NCBI RefSeq assembly: GCF_003596405.1
Contig: NZ_QYUR01000006.1
Coordinates: 496,001 to 560,000 of the forward strand
From: Pseudomonas cavernicola
Lineage (GTDB): Bacteria; Pseudomonadota; Gammaproteobacteria; Pseudomonadales; Pseudomonadaceae
Length of the DNA stretch: 64,000 nucleotides
Direction: 5' to 3'
The notes under the pieces were generated by a model. The model was not told where the DNA came from. It made no database searches and worked only from the letters and a program-made list of their open reading frames with translations. Shown in pieces: positions 25,452 through 35,976 of the stretch; positions within the stretch are counted from its first letter, which is position 1; each line of letters opens with the position of its first letter. Made by a program: the position numbers and the translations under genes.

Positions 25452-26330
25452 TTAAACCAATACGCCGGACTGGCGCAAGGCCTGACGCAGCGGTTCATGA
25501 CAACGCGGACTGAGCCAAGTCAGAGGCAAACGGATACCCTCCTGCATCAGACCCATTTCATGCAGGGCCCATTTCACAGGAATCGGGTTGGACTCGATAA
25601 ACAGCGACTTGTGCAGCGGCATCAAACGATCGTTAATCGCCCGAGCCGTGACAGCATCACCACGCATGGCCGCAGCGCAAAGCTCGCTCATGGCGCGTGG
25701 GGCAACGTTAGCGGTGACGGAGATATTGCCTTTACCGCCCATCAACATCAGCTCGACGGCGGTCGCGTCGTCGCCGGAATACACCAGAAAGTCTTTGCTG
25801 ACGCGATCCAGCACTTCTTGGCCGCGCTGCAGATCACCCGTAGCTTCCTTGATGCCGATGATGTTCGATACTTTCGACAAACGCTCAACAGTCTCCGGCA
25901 GCATGTCGCAAACCGTACGGCCTGGCACGTTGTAGAGGATCTGCGGAATTGCCACCGCCTCGGCGATATGCCGGAAGTGTTGATACAAACCGTCTTGAGT
26001 CGGCTTGTTGTAGTACGGCGTGACTAGCAAGCAAGCGTCGGCGCCGGCGCTTTTAGCGTTTGCAGTCAATTCCACCGCTTCCCGCGTGGAGTTGGCGCCA
26101 GTACCGGCGATAACCGGAATACGCCCCGCGACCTGATCCACCACACGACGGATCACTTCGATGTGTTCGTTGACGTCTAGCGTGGCCGACTCACCTGTGG
26201 TGCCGACCGCGACAATGGCGTTGGTGCCTTCTTGCAGGTGGAAATCCACCAGTTTGCTCAGACTGTCCCAATCCAGACGACCCTGCGCATCCATGGGCGT
26301 GACCAGTGCCACCATACTGCCCGCAATCAT
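25452..26330 (-). CDS. dapA: 4-hydroxy-tetrahydrodipicolinate synthase
   Basis: This 292-residue TIM-barrel aldolase condenses pyruvate and aspartate semialdehyde in lysine and diaminopimelate synthesis. Visible residues are [11 protein letters not shown] (active-site Thr pair), LYNVPGRT with the catalytic Tyr, and GIKEATGDL with the Schiff-base Lys near 161. The ATG at 26330 gives the standard length and N terminus [13 protein letters not shown]. It is divergent from gcvR, with the shared promoter region at 26331-26497. Confidence 0.96.
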   Translation of the reverse strand: MIAGSMVALVTPMDAQGRLDWDSLSKLVDFHLQEGTNAIVAVGTTGESATLDVNEHIEVIRRVVDQVAGRIPVIAGTGANSTREAVELTANAKSAGADACLLVTPYYNKPTQDGLYQHFRHIAEAVAIPQILYNVPGRTVCDMLPETVERLSKVSNIIGIKEATGDLQRGQEVLDRVSKDFLVYSGDDATAVELMLMGGKGNISVTANVAPRAMSELCAAAMRGDAVTARAINDRLMPLHKSLFIESNPIPVKWALHEMGLMQEGIRLPLTWLSPRCHEPLRQALRQSGVLV

Positions 26331-26497
26331 GCAACCGCTCCTGCCGGAAAAAGAGAGCCGTAATGGTACTGGCGCTACCTGCCTTGCACAAGCGAAGTAC
26401 CGTGCTATGAGCATTCCCCTCAGCGACGCTTTTCGCTAACCTTCCGGCTTTGATCGGCAGTTTAACTGCCGACCGCTCATCGCTTTAGGAATGCTGC

Positions 26498-27058
26498 ATG
26501 TCCACCCCCATAGTCCGCGAACAGTTCCTTGTTATCAGTGCCCTCGGCACCAACCCCATGGAGCTGACTAATGTGCTGTGCCGCACCAGCCATGAGAACC
26601 GCTGCGCCGTAATCAGCACCCGTTTGAGCCGCCACGGCGAGTTCAGCGCGCTGGTCTTGCAGGTATCGGGTAGCTGGGACGCGCTAGCACGCCTGGAAGC
26701 CGGTCTGCCAACCCTAGCCAAGAAGCACACCTTCACCGTCAGCGTGGTGCGCAGCGCAGCCTCGGAGAACCGCCCGCAAGCATTGCCCTACGTTGCCTAT
26801 GTCAGCTCGGTGTACCGCCCAGACATTCTCAATGAGCTGTGCCAGTTCTTCATCGATCACAACGTCGAGCTGGAAAACCTCACCTGCGATACCTACCAAG
26901 CCCCGCAAACCGGCGGCACCATGCTCAACGCCACGCTCACGGTGACCTTACCGGCCGGCACTCAAATCAGCTGGCTGCGCGACCAGTTTCTCGACTTTGC
27001 CGACGCCTTGAATCTGGATGCCCTGATCGAACCTTGGCGCCCACAGACTCCTGCTTAA
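26498..27058 (+). CDS. gcvR: glycine cleavage system transcriptional repressor GcvR
   Basis: This 186-residue protein has two ACT domains (about 8-85 and 95-170): EQFLVISALGTNPMELTNVL and PYVAYVSSVYRPDILNELCQ. GcvR restrains GcvA activation of glycine cleavage genes when glycine is low. The gene is 12 bp upstream of bcp on the same strand. Context dapA/gcvR/bcp is conserved in gamma-proteobacteria. Confidence 0.9.
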   Translation: MSTPIVREQFLVISALGTNPMELTNVLCRTSHENRCAVISTRLSRHGEFSALVLQVSGSWDALARLEAGLPTLAKKHTFTVSVVRSAASENRPQALPYVAYVSSVYRPDILNELCQFFIDHNVELENLTCDTYQAPQTGGTMLNATLTVTLPAGTQISWLRDQFLDFADALNLDALIEPWRPQTPA

Positions 27059-27070
27059 GGAAAACCCTTC

Positions 27071-27544
27071 ATGGCCATTGCACTCGACCAGCCCGTCGCT
27101 AACTTCCACGCTCAGGCCACCAGCGGCCAGCAGATCGAACTGTCCGCTCTCAAGGGTCAGCAAGTGGTGATCTATTTCTATCCGAAGGACAGCACCCCAG
27201 GCTGCACCACCGAAGGCCAAGGCTTTCGCGATCAGTACAGCGCGTTCCAGGCCGCCAACACCCAGGTGTTTGGCGTTTCCAGGGACAGCCTGAAGTCGCA
27301 CGAGAACTTCAAGTGCAAGCAGGAGTTCCCCTTCGAGCTGATTTCCGACAAGGACGAAGCGCTGTGCCAGTTGTTCGAGGTGATCAAGCTAAAGAAGCTT
27401 TATGGCAAGGAATACCTGGGCATCGACCGCAGCACCTTTCTCCTCGACAAGGCTGGAGTGCTCCGGCAGGAATGGCGTGGTGTTAAGGTTCCCGGCCATG
27501 TCGATGCAGTATTGGCAACTGCACAAGCCTTGAACAAGGGTTGA
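27071..27544 (+). CDS. bcp: thiol peroxidase Bcp/PrxQ (peroxiredoxin)
   Basis: This 157-residue cytoplasmic peroxiredoxin reduces hydrogen peroxide and organic hydroperoxides with thioredoxin. The peroxidatic Cys is in PKDSTPGCTTEGQGFRD; VSRDSLKSHENFKCKQEF supplies a later Cys. FLLDKAGVLRQEWRGVKVPGH is the usual C-terminal region. It is probably cotranscribed with gcvR, and a perfect-stem terminator follows at 27553-27587. Confidence 0.95.
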   Translation: MAIALDQPVANFHAQATSGQQIELSALKGQQVVIYFYPKDSTPGCTTEGQGFRDQYSAFQAANTQVFGVSRDSLKSHENFKCKQEFPFELISDKDEALCQLFEVIKLKKLYGKEYLGIDRSTFLLDKAGVLRQEWRGVKVPGHVDAVLATAQALNKG

Positions 27545-27552
27545 GCTCAGCC

Positions 27553-27587
27553 CAATAGAAAGGCCGCTTAATGCGGCCTTTCTATTG
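27553..27587. terminator. bidirectional terminator between bcp and the AI-2E permease gene
   Basis: A perfect 15-bp stem, CAATAGAAAGGCCGC and its inverse, with a TTAAT loop and flanking A/T. It stands between convergent genes and can serve both. Confidence 0.88.
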
Positions 27588-27598
27588 CACCCGCATTC

Positions 27599-28669
27599 TT
27601 ACATCAACGGCGCCACTACAGGCTCTTGCCGTGGCCAGGCATCTAGCACCGCCTTGAACAGGGTCGCCAGCGGAATCGCAAAGAAGATCCCCCAGAACCC
27701 CCAGAGCCCGCCAAACAACAGCACCGCACAGATGATCGCCACTGGATGCAAGTTCACCGCCTCGGCGAATAGCAGCGGTACCAGAACGTTACCGTCCAGC
27801 GCCTGGATAACCCCGTACACGACCATCAAGTAGATGAACTGATCACCCCAGCCCCACTGAAACAACGCGATCAGGGCCACCGGCACCGTCACCACCACGG
27901 CACCGACATAGGGCACCACCACCGACAGGCCGACCAGCAGGGCGAGCAACGCCGCATAGTTCAGACCGAGCGCGATAAAGGCCACGTAGGTCACGCCACC
28001 ACAGATGATGATCTCAATCACCTTGCCACGGATGTAATTGGCGATCTGCTGGTTCATCTCCTGAGCCACCCGGGTAATCAACGTGCGCTCACGGGGCAGG
28101 TAACCGCGGAACCAGCGACTAATCACCTGGCGATCCTTGAGAAAGAAGAACACCAGGATCGGCACCAGCACCAGATAAATCATGATGTTCACCAGCAGTG
28201 GCAAGCTGGATAACGAGAAGGTCAGCGCCAACTGGCCAAACTTACCGATTTCGCTGCCCACCACCTCGATCGCTTGCAGCACTTGCTCATCCGACACCAG
28301 ATGCGGGTAGCGCTCCGGCAACAGCAAGAGCAAGGACTGCCACTTGCCGAGCATGCCCGGCAATTCGTTGAACAGCGTAATCAGTTGCTGCCACAGCAAC
28401 GGCACCAACACTAATAAAAACACCCCCAGCAGCCCGATAAACAAGGCGAACACCAGCCACACCGCCCCTATTCGCGGCAGCCGCAGACGCACCAGCATGC
28501 GGACCAGCCCCTGCATCAAGAAGGCCAGCACCAGACCCGCCAGTACCGGTGCGAGCATGCCGCCGAGCGTCAGCACTGCGGTAAAGCCGAGCACCAACAA
28601 AACCGCCAGCACTACCGCCTCCTCATCGGAGAAATAGCGCTGAACCCAATCGCGTAGCACCTTAAACAT
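27599..28669 (-). CDS. AI-2E family membrane transporter (PerM-like)
   Basis: This 356-residue inner-membrane protein has about eight hydrophobic segments and the UPF0118/AI-2E pattern: a central cytoplasmic loop with PILVFFFLKDRQVISRWFRG, then a long hydrophobic half ending GGLWGFWGIFFAIPLATLFKA. Family members export small molecules or act as ion antiporters, and the substrate here is unknown. A second member of the family lies at 61419-62510. The ATG at 28669 is chosen over a start nine codons upstream. Confidence 0.88.
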   Translation of the reverse strand: MFKVLRDWVQRYFSDEEAVVLAVLLVLGFTAVLTLGGMLAPVLAGLVLAFLMQGLVRMLVRLRLPRIGAVWLVFALFIGLLGVFLLVLVPLLWQQLITLFNELPGMLGKWQSLLLLLPERYPHLVSDEQVLQAIEVVGSEIGKFGQLALTFSLSSLPLLVNIMIYLVLVPILVFFFLKDRQVISRWFRGYLPRERTLITRVAQEMNQQIANYIRGKVIEIIICGGVTYVAFIALGLNYAALLALLVGLSVVVPYVGAVVVTVPVALIALFQWGWGDQFIYLMVVYGVIQALDGNVLVPLLFAEAVNLHPVAIICAVLLFGGLWGFWGIFFAIPLATLFKAVLDAWPRQEPVVAPLM

Positions 28670-28717
28670 CAGATTTCCTTCGATACACCCAACCACTGAG
28701 CCAGGTAGAGATACGCG

Positions 28718-28969
28718 TCAAGCCTTGCGCAGCCAATAGCGGTAGACACCGTCCTCACTCTCTTCATGTAGCAAGGTATGCCCGGCCAAACTTGCGAAGG
28801 CGCGAAAATCGCGCTGCGAGCCGGCATCGGTAGCCGTCACCTTGAGCACGGCGCCACTTGGCAGGCGATTCAGCTCGAGTTTGGCCTTCAGCAAAGGTAG
28901 CGGGCAATTCAGGCCGCTGGTGTCCAGTTCGGCATCGCAGACGGGAGCCTGCCATCCAGCGTCGGTCAT
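28718..28969 (-). CDS. TusA-family sulfur-carrier protein
   Basis: This 83-residue protein has the TusA signature LDTSGLNCPLPLLKAKLEL with the CPxP motif (Cys at about residue 21) and GAVLKVTATDAGSQRDF. Such proteins pass persulfide sulfur to tRNA thiolation or molybdenum cofactor enzymes. The gene corresponds in place to P. aeruginosa PA1006, between the permease and bepA. It is divergent from bepA with a gap of about 100 bp. Confidence 0.92.
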   Translation of the reverse strand: MTDAGWQAPVCDAELDTSGLNCPLPLLKAKLELNRLPSGAVLKVTATDAGSQRDFRAFASLAGHTLLHEESEDGVYRYWLRKA

Positions 28970-29076
28970 TAATCAGTCTCCAGGGAAGTACGTTAGGATA
29001 CCGAAGGCGGCACAGCCCTGGCCAGCCGACCGGCATGGCGGCTACAGTAGCTACTTTGCCGCCAAGAGCTTCGTGC

Positions 29077-30510
29077 ATGAATCTTCTGCGCCCTACTCTG
29101 CTGACGCTTGCTTGCTTGCTTGCCTCTCCCGCCATCGCCGACGACCTGCCGTCACTGGGCGACTCCAGCTCATCGATCGTTTCGCCGGAACAGGAATATC
29201 AACTCGGCCGCGCCTGGCTGAGCATGCTGCGCGGGCAAGTCAGCCAACTGAACGATCCGCAGCTTAAAGACTTCGTCGAAAGCAGCGTCTATCGCCTGGC
29301 AGAAACCAGCGACCTGCATGACCACCGGCTGGTGTTCATCCTGATCAGGGACCCACAGATCAACGCCTTCGCCGCCCCTGGGGGGATTATCGGCGTCAAC
29401 GGCGGCCTGTTCCTCTATGCGCAGAGCGAAGCCGAGTACGCCGGGGTACTCGCACACGAACTTGGCCACTTGACCCAGCGCCACTTCGCCCGCGGCATCG
29501 AAGCCCAACAGAAAATGCAGGTGCCGATGATGGCCGCCATGCTCGCCGGGATCATTGCCGCCGCGGCCGGTGCTGGCGACGCCGGCATGGCCACGATCAT
29601 GAGCACCCAGGCCGCCGCCATCCAGAGCCAGTTGCGCTTCTCCCGACAGAACGAACAGGAAGCCGACCGCGTCGGTGTGGTCAATCTGGAACGCGCCGGT
29701 TACGACCCGCGCGCCATGCCGAACATGTTCGAGCGCATGGCCAGGCAATATCGCTACAACAAGCGCCCGCCTGAATTCCTCCTCACGCACCCGGTCACCG
29801 AGTCGCGTATCGCCGACACCCGCAACCGCGCCGAACAATTCCCCCAGGGCGGGCGCGTAGACACGCTGCGCTATCAATTGATGCGCGCGCGCGTGCAACT
29901 GACCTTCGAGGAAACCCCCGGCATCGCCGGCAAGCGTTTCCGCGCCATGCTCGACGACGACCCCACACTGGACGCCGCCCGTTACGGCCTGGCATTGGCA
30001 CAGATCAAGAACGGCCAACTCAACGAAGCCCGGACAAGCCTGCAAACGCTACTGGGGAAAGCCCCCAACGACGTCTCCTATAACTTGGCGCAGATCGACC
30101 TGGACATCACCTCCAATCGCCTGCCGGACGCGCAACAGCGCGCCCAACGGCTACTCAAGGTTTATCCGGACAACTACCCCCTGAAGCAGAGCCGCATCGA
30201 CCTGCTCCTCAAGCAGAACCAGGCAGCCGAGGCGCAGAAGGCTCTCGAAGAGCTGCTGAAGAGTCGCCCGAATGATCCGGATGTCTGGTATCAGGTCGCG
30301 GAAACCCGCGGCCTGTCCGGCGATATCATCGGCCTGCACCAAGCCCGCGCCGAGTACTTTGCCTTGGTCGCCGATTATGACCAAGCGATCGAACAGCTGG
30401 ACTTCGCCAAACGTCGTGCCATCAACAATTTCCCTCTAGCCTCACGCATCGATACCCGCCAGAAGGAAATGCTGGAACAGCAGCGCATGCTCAAACAGCT
30501 GATGCGCTAA
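29077..30510 (+). CDS. bepA: BepA-type M48 metalloprotease with TPR domain
   Basis: This 477-residue periplasmic protein has a signal peptide (about 1-22, SPAIAD). The M48 zinc protease domain has HELGH in GVLAHELGHLTQRH and the third ligand region EQEADRVGV. C-terminal TPR-like repeats (about 270-470) include LKVYPDNYPLKQSRIDLLLK and ARAEYFALVADYDQAIEQL. BepA degrades or helps assemble outer-membrane proteins such as LptD with the BAM complex. The ATG at 29077 starts the signal peptide; the frame is open upstream but overlaps the tusA-like region. Confidence 0.93.
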   Translation: MNLLRPTLLTLACLLASPAIADDLPSLGDSSSSIVSPEQEYQLGRAWLSMLRGQVSQLNDPQLKDFVESSVYRLAETSDLHDHRLVFILIRDPQINAFAAPGGIIGVNGGLFLYAQSEAEYAGVLAHELGHLTQRHFARGIEAQQKMQVPMMAAMLAGIIAAAAGAGDAGMATIMSTQAAAIQSQLRFSRQNEQEADRVGVVNLERAGYDPRAMPNMFERMARQYRYNKRPPEFLLTHPVTESRIADTRNRAEQFPQGGRVDTLRYQLMRARVQLTFEETPGIAGKRFRAMLDDDPTLDAARYGLALAQIKNGQLNEARTSLQTLLGKAPNDVSYNLAQIDLDITSNRLPDAQQRAQRLLKVYPDNYPLKQSRIDLLLKQNQAAEAQKALEELLKSRPNDPDVWYQVAETRGLSGDIIGLHQARAEYFALVADYDQAIEQLDFAKRRAINNFPLASRIDTRQKEMLEQQRMLKQLMR

Positions 30511-30519
30511 GCCAGACAG

Positions 30520-30549
30520 AAAAAAGCCCGGTCTCAGCCGGGCTTTTTT
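30520..30549. terminator. bidirectional terminator between bepA and nadA
   Basis: AAAAAAGCCCGG and CCGGGCTTTTTT form a strong stem with a TCTCAG loop between convergent genes. Confidence 0.93.
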
Positions 30550-30561
30550 CTACCTAACGAT

Positions 30562-31620
30562 TTAAGCGTTACCGGCCACTTTAAGCCGTGCGGCCTGAGT
30601 GAAATCCAACATGCGCTTGAGGGGTTGTAACGCCCGCGGGATTAGCGCCGGATCAACGAAGATCTCGTTGCTGCCCTCACGCAGGCATTGCAGCGTGCGC
30701 TCCAGGGTGTTCATCGCCATCCACGGGCAATGCGCGCAACTGCGGCAGGTCGCACCATTGCCGGCGGTGGGCGCCTCGATGAAAATCTTGTCCGGACACA
30801 GCTGCTGCATCTTGTAGAAGATGCCGCGATCGGTGGCAACGATGAAAGTCTTGTTCGGCAGCGTCTGCGCCGCTTTGATCAACTGACTGGTGGAGCCAAC
30901 CGCATCTGCCAGGTCGATCACCGCCTCCGGCGACTCCGGATGCACCAGGATCGCCGCCTCCGGATACAGCGCCTTCATGTCTTCCAGTTGCCGGGACTTG
31001 AACTCTTCATGAACGATGCAGGCACCATCCCAGAGCAGCATGTCAGCGCCAGTTTCACGCTGGATATAGCGGCCCAGGTGCTTGTCCGGCGCCCAGATGA
31101 TCTTTTCACCGTTATCCATCAGGCTTTCGACGATCTCCAGTGCACAACTGGACGTCACTACCCAATCAGCCCGCGCCTTAACCGCTGCCGAGGTATTGGC
31201 ATAGACCACCACGGTACGCTCTGGATGCTGATCGCAAAACGCCGAGAACTCCTCAATCGGACAGCCCAGATCAAGCGAGCAAGTCGCTTCCAGCGTCGGC
31301 ATCAGCACGCGCTTTTCCGGGTTGAGGATTTTAGCGGTCTCGCCCATGAACTTCACACCCGCCACCAGCACGGTTCGCGCCGGGTGCTGGTTACCAAAAC
31401 GGGCCATTTCCAGGGAGTCGGAAACGCAGCCGCCGGTTTCTTCAGCCAAAGCCTGAATCAGCGGATCGCAATAGTAATGAGCAACCAGCACGGCATTTTG
31501 TGCTTTGAGCTCAGCAGCAATCGCCGCACGATAGTGAGCCTCCTCCGCAGCAGTCAGCGGTTTGGGCTGCTTGGCATCGAGGTGAGCTTGAACCAGAAGG
31601 CGTTCGGAAATCTGCGTCAT
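30562..31620 (-). CDS. nadA: quinolinate synthase A
   Basis: This 352-residue 4Fe-4S enzyme condenses iminoaspartate with dihydroxyacetone phosphate to quinolinate for NAD synthesis. Key segments are [34 protein letters not shown] and [10 protein letters not shown], the [11 protein letters not shown] loop, and [15 protein letters not shown], which together supply the cluster cysteines. Length is typical of the proteobacterial type. It is downstream of tRNA-Lys with no gene between. Confidence 0.96.
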   Translation of the reverse strand: MTQISERLLVQAHLDAKQPKPLTAAEEAHYRAAIAAELKAQNAVLVAHYYCDPLIQALAEETGGCVSDSLEMARFGNQHPARTVLVAGVKFMGETAKILNPEKRVLMPTLEATCSLDLGCPIEEFSAFCDQHPERTVVVYANTSAAVKARADWVVTSSCALEIVESLMDNGEKIIWAPDKHLGRYIQRETGADMLLWDGACIVHEEFKSRQLEDMKALYPEAAILVHPESPEAVIDLADAVGSTSQLIKAAQTLPNKTFIVATDRGIFYKMQQLCPDKIFIEAPTAGNGATCRSCAHCPWMAMNTLERTLQCLREGSNEIFVDPALIPRALQPLKRMLDFTQAARLKVAGNA

Positions 31621-31731
31621 ATTCGCTAGACCTGCAGGCGCTTGAGCGCGTAAGTCGAGTATACCACCCGCATCAATTGGATTAGATCGGGTAAGACGGA
31701 TAACAGGCAGGAGGGGTAAAGCAGGAAAGGA

Positions 31732-31807
31732 TGGTGGGTCGTGCGGGATTCGAACCTGCGACCAATTGGTTAAAAGCCAACTGCTCTACCAACTGAGCTA
31801 ACGACCC
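31732..31807 (-). tRNA. tRNA-Lys (anticodon TTT)
   Basis: This is a 76-nt tRNA with encoded CCA. The 5' end is GGGTCGTTAGCTCAG, the anticodon loop CTTTTAA contains TTT, and the T-arm reads GCAGGTTCGAATCCTGC. It lies between queC and nadA, the same place as in P. aeruginosa. Confidence 0.96.
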
Positions 31808-31863
31808 AACGGGTGTGCATAATACTGATTTAATTCACAAAATCAACACCATGCGATAAAAAT

Positions 31864-32538
31864 TTAGAAATATCGAGTCGGGTCCGTTACACCCGCGGCG
31901 GCAAAGCCAGCAGCCCGCAGACGGCAGCTGTCGCACTTGCCACACGCCCGACCATCGTCATCGGCCTGATAGCAGGAAACGGTCAAAGCGTAATCGACCC
32001 CATGCCGCAGACCAGCCTGCACGATCTCAGCCTTGCTCATGTGCTGCAACGGCGCACAGATGCGAAAACCCTGCCCTTCTACCCCAGCTTTGGTTGCCAG
32101 ATTAGCCATGCGCTCGAAGGCCTCGACGAACTCCGGACGGCAATCAGGGTAACCGGAATAGTCCACCGCATTGACCCCAATAAAGATATCGCGCGCACCC
32201 AACACCTCAGCCCACCCCAGCGCCAACGAGAGGAACACCGTATTGCGTGCCGGCACGTAGGTAACCGGGATGCCTTCGGCCGGGCCTTCCGGCACGGCAA
32301 TCGAAGTGTCGGTCAACGCCGAACCACCAATACCATTGAGGTTCAGACCAATGACTTTGTGCTCGATCACGCCCAACTGGCGCGCCACACGCTCGGCAGC
32401 CTGCAACTCGGAGCGATGGCGCTGGCCATAGTCGAAGCTCATGCTGTAGCAGGCATAACCCTCAGCCCGAGCCAAAGCCACTACCGTGGCGGAGTCGAGG
32501 CCGCCGGAAAGCAGGATTACCGCTTTCTTGTCTGTCAT
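31864..32538 (-). CDS. queC: 7-cyano-7-deazaguanine synthase QueC
   Basis: This 224-residue enzyme forms preQ0 from CDG for queuosine synthesis. It has the PP-loop ATPase motif [14 protein letters not shown] (about 8-21), [11 protein letters not shown], and a C-terminal zinc site with [18 protein letters not shown]. The ATG at 32538 gives the canonical N terminus and sits one base after the queE stop, so the two genes are coupled. Confidence 0.95.
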   Translation of the reverse strand: MTDKKAVILLSGGLDSATVVALARAEGYACYSMSFDYGQRHRSELQAAERVARQLGVIEHKVIGLNLNGIGGSALTDTSIAVPEGPAEGIPVTYVPARNTVFLSLALGWAEVLGARDIFIGVNAVDYSGYPDCRPEFVEAFERMANLATKAGVEGQGFRICAPLQHMSKAEIVQAGLRHGVDYALTVSCYQADDDGRACGKCDSCRLRAAGFAAAGVTDPTRYF

Positions 32539-32539
32539 A

Positions 32540-33187
32540 TCAGTGCCCCGGCTCGTCATTCCAAAGAATTTTGTGTAGCTGCATTTGCAGTCGGACCGGC
32601 AGATTGTCAGCGACGATCCAATCGGCCAGTGCGCGGGCATCCAACTCATGATGGCTGGGCGAAAACAACACCTCACCGGCGCGATCCTGCAGGCGATACT
32701 GAATCAGCTTAGAGACCGCCCAGTCGTAGTCTTCGCGCGAGCAGATGACGAATTTCACCTGATCGTTGGCAGTCAGAAACTCGATGTTCTCGTAGCGATT
32801 CCGAGCGACTTCAGCCGAACCCGGAGTCTTCAAGTCGACCACCTTGCTCACCCGCGGATCGACCGCCGAGACATCCAGCGCACCACTGGTCTCCAACGAG
32901 ACCTCATAGCCAGCGTCACACAGACGCTCGAGTAGGGGGATGCAGCTGGGTTGAGCCAACGGCTCACCACCGGTCACGCAGATATAACGCGGCCGAAAGC
33001 TGGCGATGCGCTCAAGAATCGCCTCCAGACTCATCAGCTCACCGCCACTGAAGGCATAGGCGGTATCGCAATACTGACAACGCAGGGGGCAGCCGGTCAG
33101 GCGGACAAACACAGTCGGCAAGCCGGCGGTGCGCGTCTCGCCCTGCAACGAGTAGAAAATCTCGGTAATGCGCAGGTTTTTTTGCAT
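32540..33187 (-). CDS. queE: 7-carboxy-7-deazaguanine synthase QueE
   Basis: This 215-residue radical-SAM enzyme converts CPH4 to CDG, the step before QueC. The cluster motif is [16 protein letters not shown] (Cys-x3-Cys-x2-Cys), with [11 protein letters not shown] upstream and VTGGEPLAQ for SAM binding. I chose the ATG at 33187 (MQKNLRITE), which gives the usual length. It is placed between cpoB and queC as in other Pseudomonas. Confidence 0.95.
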   Translation of the reverse strand: MQKNLRITEIFYSLQGETRTAGLPTVFVRLTGCPLRCQYCDTAYAFSGGELMSLEAILERIASFRPRYICVTGGEPLAQPSCIPLLERLCDAGYEVSLETSGALDVSAVDPRVSKVVDLKTPGSAEVARNRYENIEFLTANDQVKFVICSREDYDWAVSKLIQYRLQDRAGEVLFSPSHHELDARALADWIVADNLPVRLQMQLHKILWNDEPGH

Positions 33188-33258
33188 ATCAGCCACGGGC
33201 GTGACGGCGAAACAGGCCATCCGCCTCCGTTGCGGGAATTGGGGCGAAGATTCTAACG

Positions 33259-33287
33259 AAAAAACCCGCGTCAGGCGCGGGTTTTCT
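33259..33287 (-). terminator. terminator at the end of the Tol-Pal operon
   Basis: The CCCGCG/CGCGGG stem is followed by a T-run on the minus strand, about 20 bp after the cpoB stop. It separates tol-pal transcription from queE. Confidence 0.88.
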
Positions 33288-33305
33288 TGAACTTCGAATC
33301 AGCTT

Positions 33306-34118
33306 TCAGGGACGCTGCAAATCTCGCTGCGCCAACTGCGCCGCCGAACTGCCAGGGAACTGAGCAATCACTTGCTGCAAAATGCCCTTGGCTTTATCGG
33401 CATGGCCTAAGCGCTGCTCGACATCAGCAAGTTTGTACAAGGAGTCAGGCACCTTGGGGTGACTCGGATAAAGCTGGCTGACCTTGGCAAACGCCTGACC
33501 GGCACCTTGCAGATCGCCCTTAGCCAAATTCACTTCACCCAACCAGTACTGCGCATTCCCTGCGTATTGACTGTTCGGGTACTTGCGCAGGAAAGCGGTA
33601 AAAGCCTGGCTGGCCTTATCGAAGTCCTTAGTCTTGATCAGATCGAAGGCAGCGTCGTAATACAGCTTCTCCTTCGCCGGATCACCCGGTTCGTTACTCG
33701 CCGCGGCTTGACCCGCTGGCTGAGTCGGTGCGGCACCGGCATTGATTGCACCGGTTGCAGCAGGATCTTGGGTAGCTGGAGCGCCAGTTGCGCCGCCGGC
33801 CAAACGTCGATCGAGGTCTTGATAACGCTCCAGGCCTTCTTGCTTCAGGCGCTGAATCTCGTTTTGCTGCTCCTCGACCATGCCGCGCAGTCGCGCGACC
33901 TCTTCTTGCAGTTGTTGCAGCTGCATAAACAGCTCACCCTGCGCCGAGGTCGGGGCCGTAACCCCTCCCCCGGCGTAGGCGCCGGACGTGCCATAACCAG
34001 CAGGCGGATAACTACTGCTGCCGTAATTGGCATTGTCATCCACCACAGGAACCTCAGCCCACGCCGCAAGCGGCAAGCTGAGAGCCAAAACAGTTAAAGC
34101 ACGTCGGCACGTACGCAT
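33306..34118 (-). CDS. cpoB: cell division coordinator CpoB (YbgF)
   Basis: This 270-residue periplasmic protein has a signal peptide (about 1-21, LPLAAWAE), a coiled coil (about 60-105, FMQLQQLQEEVARLRGMVEE), a Gly/Ala/Pro linker, and TPR repeats (about 150-268; YYDAAFDLIKTKDFDKASQA, FLRKYPNSQYAGNAQYWLGE). CpoB links the Tol machine to peptidoglycan synthesis during division. It is six bases after the pal stop and is the last gene of the operon. Confidence 0.95.
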   Translation of the reverse strand: MRTCRRALTVLALSLPLAAWAEVPVVDDNANYGSSSYPPAGYGTSGAYAGGGVTAPTSAQGELFMQLQQLQEEVARLRGMVEEQQNEIQRLKQEGLERYQDLDRRLAGGATGAPATQDPAATGAINAGAAPTQPAGQAAASNEPGDPAKEKLYYDAAFDLIKTKDFDKASQAFTAFLRKYPNSQYAGNAQYWLGEVNLAKGDLQGAGQAFAKVSQLYPSHPKVPDSLYKLADVEQRLGHADKAKGILQQVIAQFPGSSAAQLAQRDLQRP

Positions 34119-34124
34119 GGCGAA

Positions 34125-34622
34125 TTACTTACGCAGTTCGACGCGACGGTTTTGAGCCCAGGACTGCTCGTCGTTGCCAGTGGCAACCGCACGCTCTTCG
34201 CCGTAGGACACCAGCTCTGCCTGAGCCGGGGAAACGCCTTGCAGTACCAGGTAGCGCTGTACGGCTTTAGCACGACGCTCGCCCAGAGCCATGTTGTACT
34301 CGCGGGTGCCGCGCTCGTCGGTGTTGCCTTCCAGAACGACGCGAGCGCCGTTGCCTTTCAGGTCTTTAGCGTGAACGTCCAGAGCGCGCATAGCTTCCGG
34401 CTTCAGGTCGGAGCTGTCGTACTCGAAGTAGAAAGTAGTGATAGCGCGCAGAGCAGCTTCTTCGCTCAGGCTGCCATCGACGGCACCGCTGTTAGCGCCA
34501 TAACCAGCGTTCGGATCAACAGCGCCTTCGCCAGCGGTGTCGCCGCCTTTGGAGGAGCAACCAACAGCCACAGCCATGGCCATGGCCAGCGCAGCAAACT
34601 TGCCAAATTTCAACATTTCCAT
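34125..34622 (-). CDS. pal: peptidoglycan-associated lipoprotein Pal (OprL)
   Basis: This 165-residue outer-membrane lipoprotein has a lipobox in AVAVGCSS and an OmpA-like peptidoglycan-binding domain (about 55-165) with [26 protein letters not shown] and [14 protein letters not shown]. It is nearly identical to the P. aeruginosa OprL I remember. It binds TolB and the cell wall and supports outer-membrane constriction. Confidence 0.97.
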   Translation of the reverse strand: MEMLKFGKFAALAMAMAVAVGCSSKGGDTAGEGAVDPNAGYGANSGAVDGSLSEEAALRAITTFYFEYDSSDLKPEAMRALDVHAKDLKGNGARVVLEGNTDERGTREYNMALGERRAKAVQRYLVLQGVSPAQAELVSYGEERAVATGNDEQSWAQNRRVELRK

Positions 34623-34674
34623 AATAAAACTCCTAATGACCCCAGTTGTGTTAAGTAAAAGGTTTTGCGCCGCA

Positions 34675-35976
34675 TCAGTTCAGGTAGGGCGACCAGGATG
34701 GCTCTCGGATTTCGCCTTGCGCGGTTGGAATCGGGAGTTTTACTCGTCCATTGATGGAGGCGAGAATCAAGACTCCACGGCCCTGCTGGCGGGTCGCGTA
34801 GATTACCATGGTGCCGTTAGGCGCGACAGTAGGCGACTCGTCCAGGCTGGTATCGGAAAGTATCCGCACATTGCCCCGCTGCAGATCTTGAGCCGCTACT
34901 TTGAAGTTGGTGAACCCGTCCTGGCGGTGAATCATCACCAAGGTCTTTTCGTCCGCCGACAACTTCGGATTGGCGTTGTAGTTACCAACGAAGGTCACGC
35001 GTTGCGGCTCGCCGCCACCGACGCGGGTCTTGTAGATCTGCGGCTTGCCAGCACGGTCCGAGGTGAAATAGAGGGTCTGGCCATCAGCCCCCCAGTACGG
35101 TTCGGTGTCGATGGAGAAATGATTAGTCACTCGCTGCAACTGACGAGAGCCCAGATCCATCACGTAGATCTCCGGGTTGCCGTCCTTGGACAGCACGAAA
35201 GCCAGGCGATTGCCATCAGGGGAAAAGGCCGGCGCACCGTTCAAACCTTCGAAGTTGGTGATCTGCTCGCGACGACCGGTATCGATGTGCTGGATGAAGA
35301 TGCGCGGACGCTTCTGCTCGAACGACACATAAGCGATACGCTTGCCATCATTGGCAAAGCGCGGCGAGAGAATCGGCTCACGCGACTGCAGCAAAGTCAC
35401 GGCGCGAGCGCCGTCGTAGTCGGAGCGCTGCAGGGTGTAGCGGGTGCTATTCACCGAGAAGCGCTCAGCGGTGACGTATAGCATCCGCGTGGAGAACGCA
35501 CCCTTGATGCCGGTGAGCTTCTCGAACGACTGGTCAGAGATGTAGTGCGCCATATCGCGCAGTTGATCGGCGCTACCGCCAACGCTACCCGAGAGCACTT
35601 GCTGTTCGGTCGCCACGTTGAACAAGGCGTATTGAATCTGTAGGCGACCGCCATTCGGGACGATGCTGCCGACCATCACATACTGAACGCCCAGGGCTTT
35701 CCAATCGCGAAAAATCACTTCGCTGGCCTGAGTCGGCAAACTGATCATGTTTTGCCGCGGAATCGGCTCGAAGGTGCCAGAGTTACGTAGATCTTTGCCG
35801 ATGATGTCGGCCATATCCTCCGGCAGCACGGTTCCACCCTGCCAACCGAAAGGCACGATAGCAACCGGAATGGCCCGATCCGAGCCACTGGTGACCAGAA
35901 TGTTCTTTTCCTCAGCAGCCGCCATTCCGGCGGCGCAGCAAAGAACCACAAGTATTCCTCGAAGAATTTTGATCAC
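34675..35976 (-). CDS. tolB: Tol-Pal system protein TolB
   Basis: This 433-residue periplasmic protein has a signal peptide (about 1-21), an N-terminal domain (about 25-160) and a six-bladed beta-propeller built of repeats such as [20 protein letters not shown] and [19 protein letters not shown]. It binds Pal and TolA. The start is a GTG at 35976 whose last bases overlap the tolA stop (GTGA), so translation is coupled. Confidence 0.96.
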   Translation of the reverse strand: MIKILRGILVVLCCAAGMAAAEEKNILVTSGSDRAIPVAIVPFGWQGGTVLPEDMADIIGKDLRNSGTFEPIPRQNMISLPTQASEVIFRDWKALGVQYVMVGSIVPNGGRLQIQYALFNVATEQQVLSGSVGGSADQLRDMAHYISDQSFEKLTGIKGAFSTRMLYVTAERFSVNSTRYTLQRSDYDGARAVTLLQSREPILSPRFANDGKRIAYVSFEQKRPRIFIQHIDTGRREQITNFEGLNGAPAFSPDGNRLAFVLSKDGNPEIYVMDLGSRQLQRVTNHFSIDTEPYWGADGQTLYFTSDRAGKPQIYKTRVGGGEPQRVTFVGNYNANPKLSADEKTLVMIHRQDGFTNFKVAAQDLQRGNVRILSDTSLDESPTVAPNGTMVIYATRQQGRGVLILASINGRVKLPIPTAQGEIREPSWSPYLN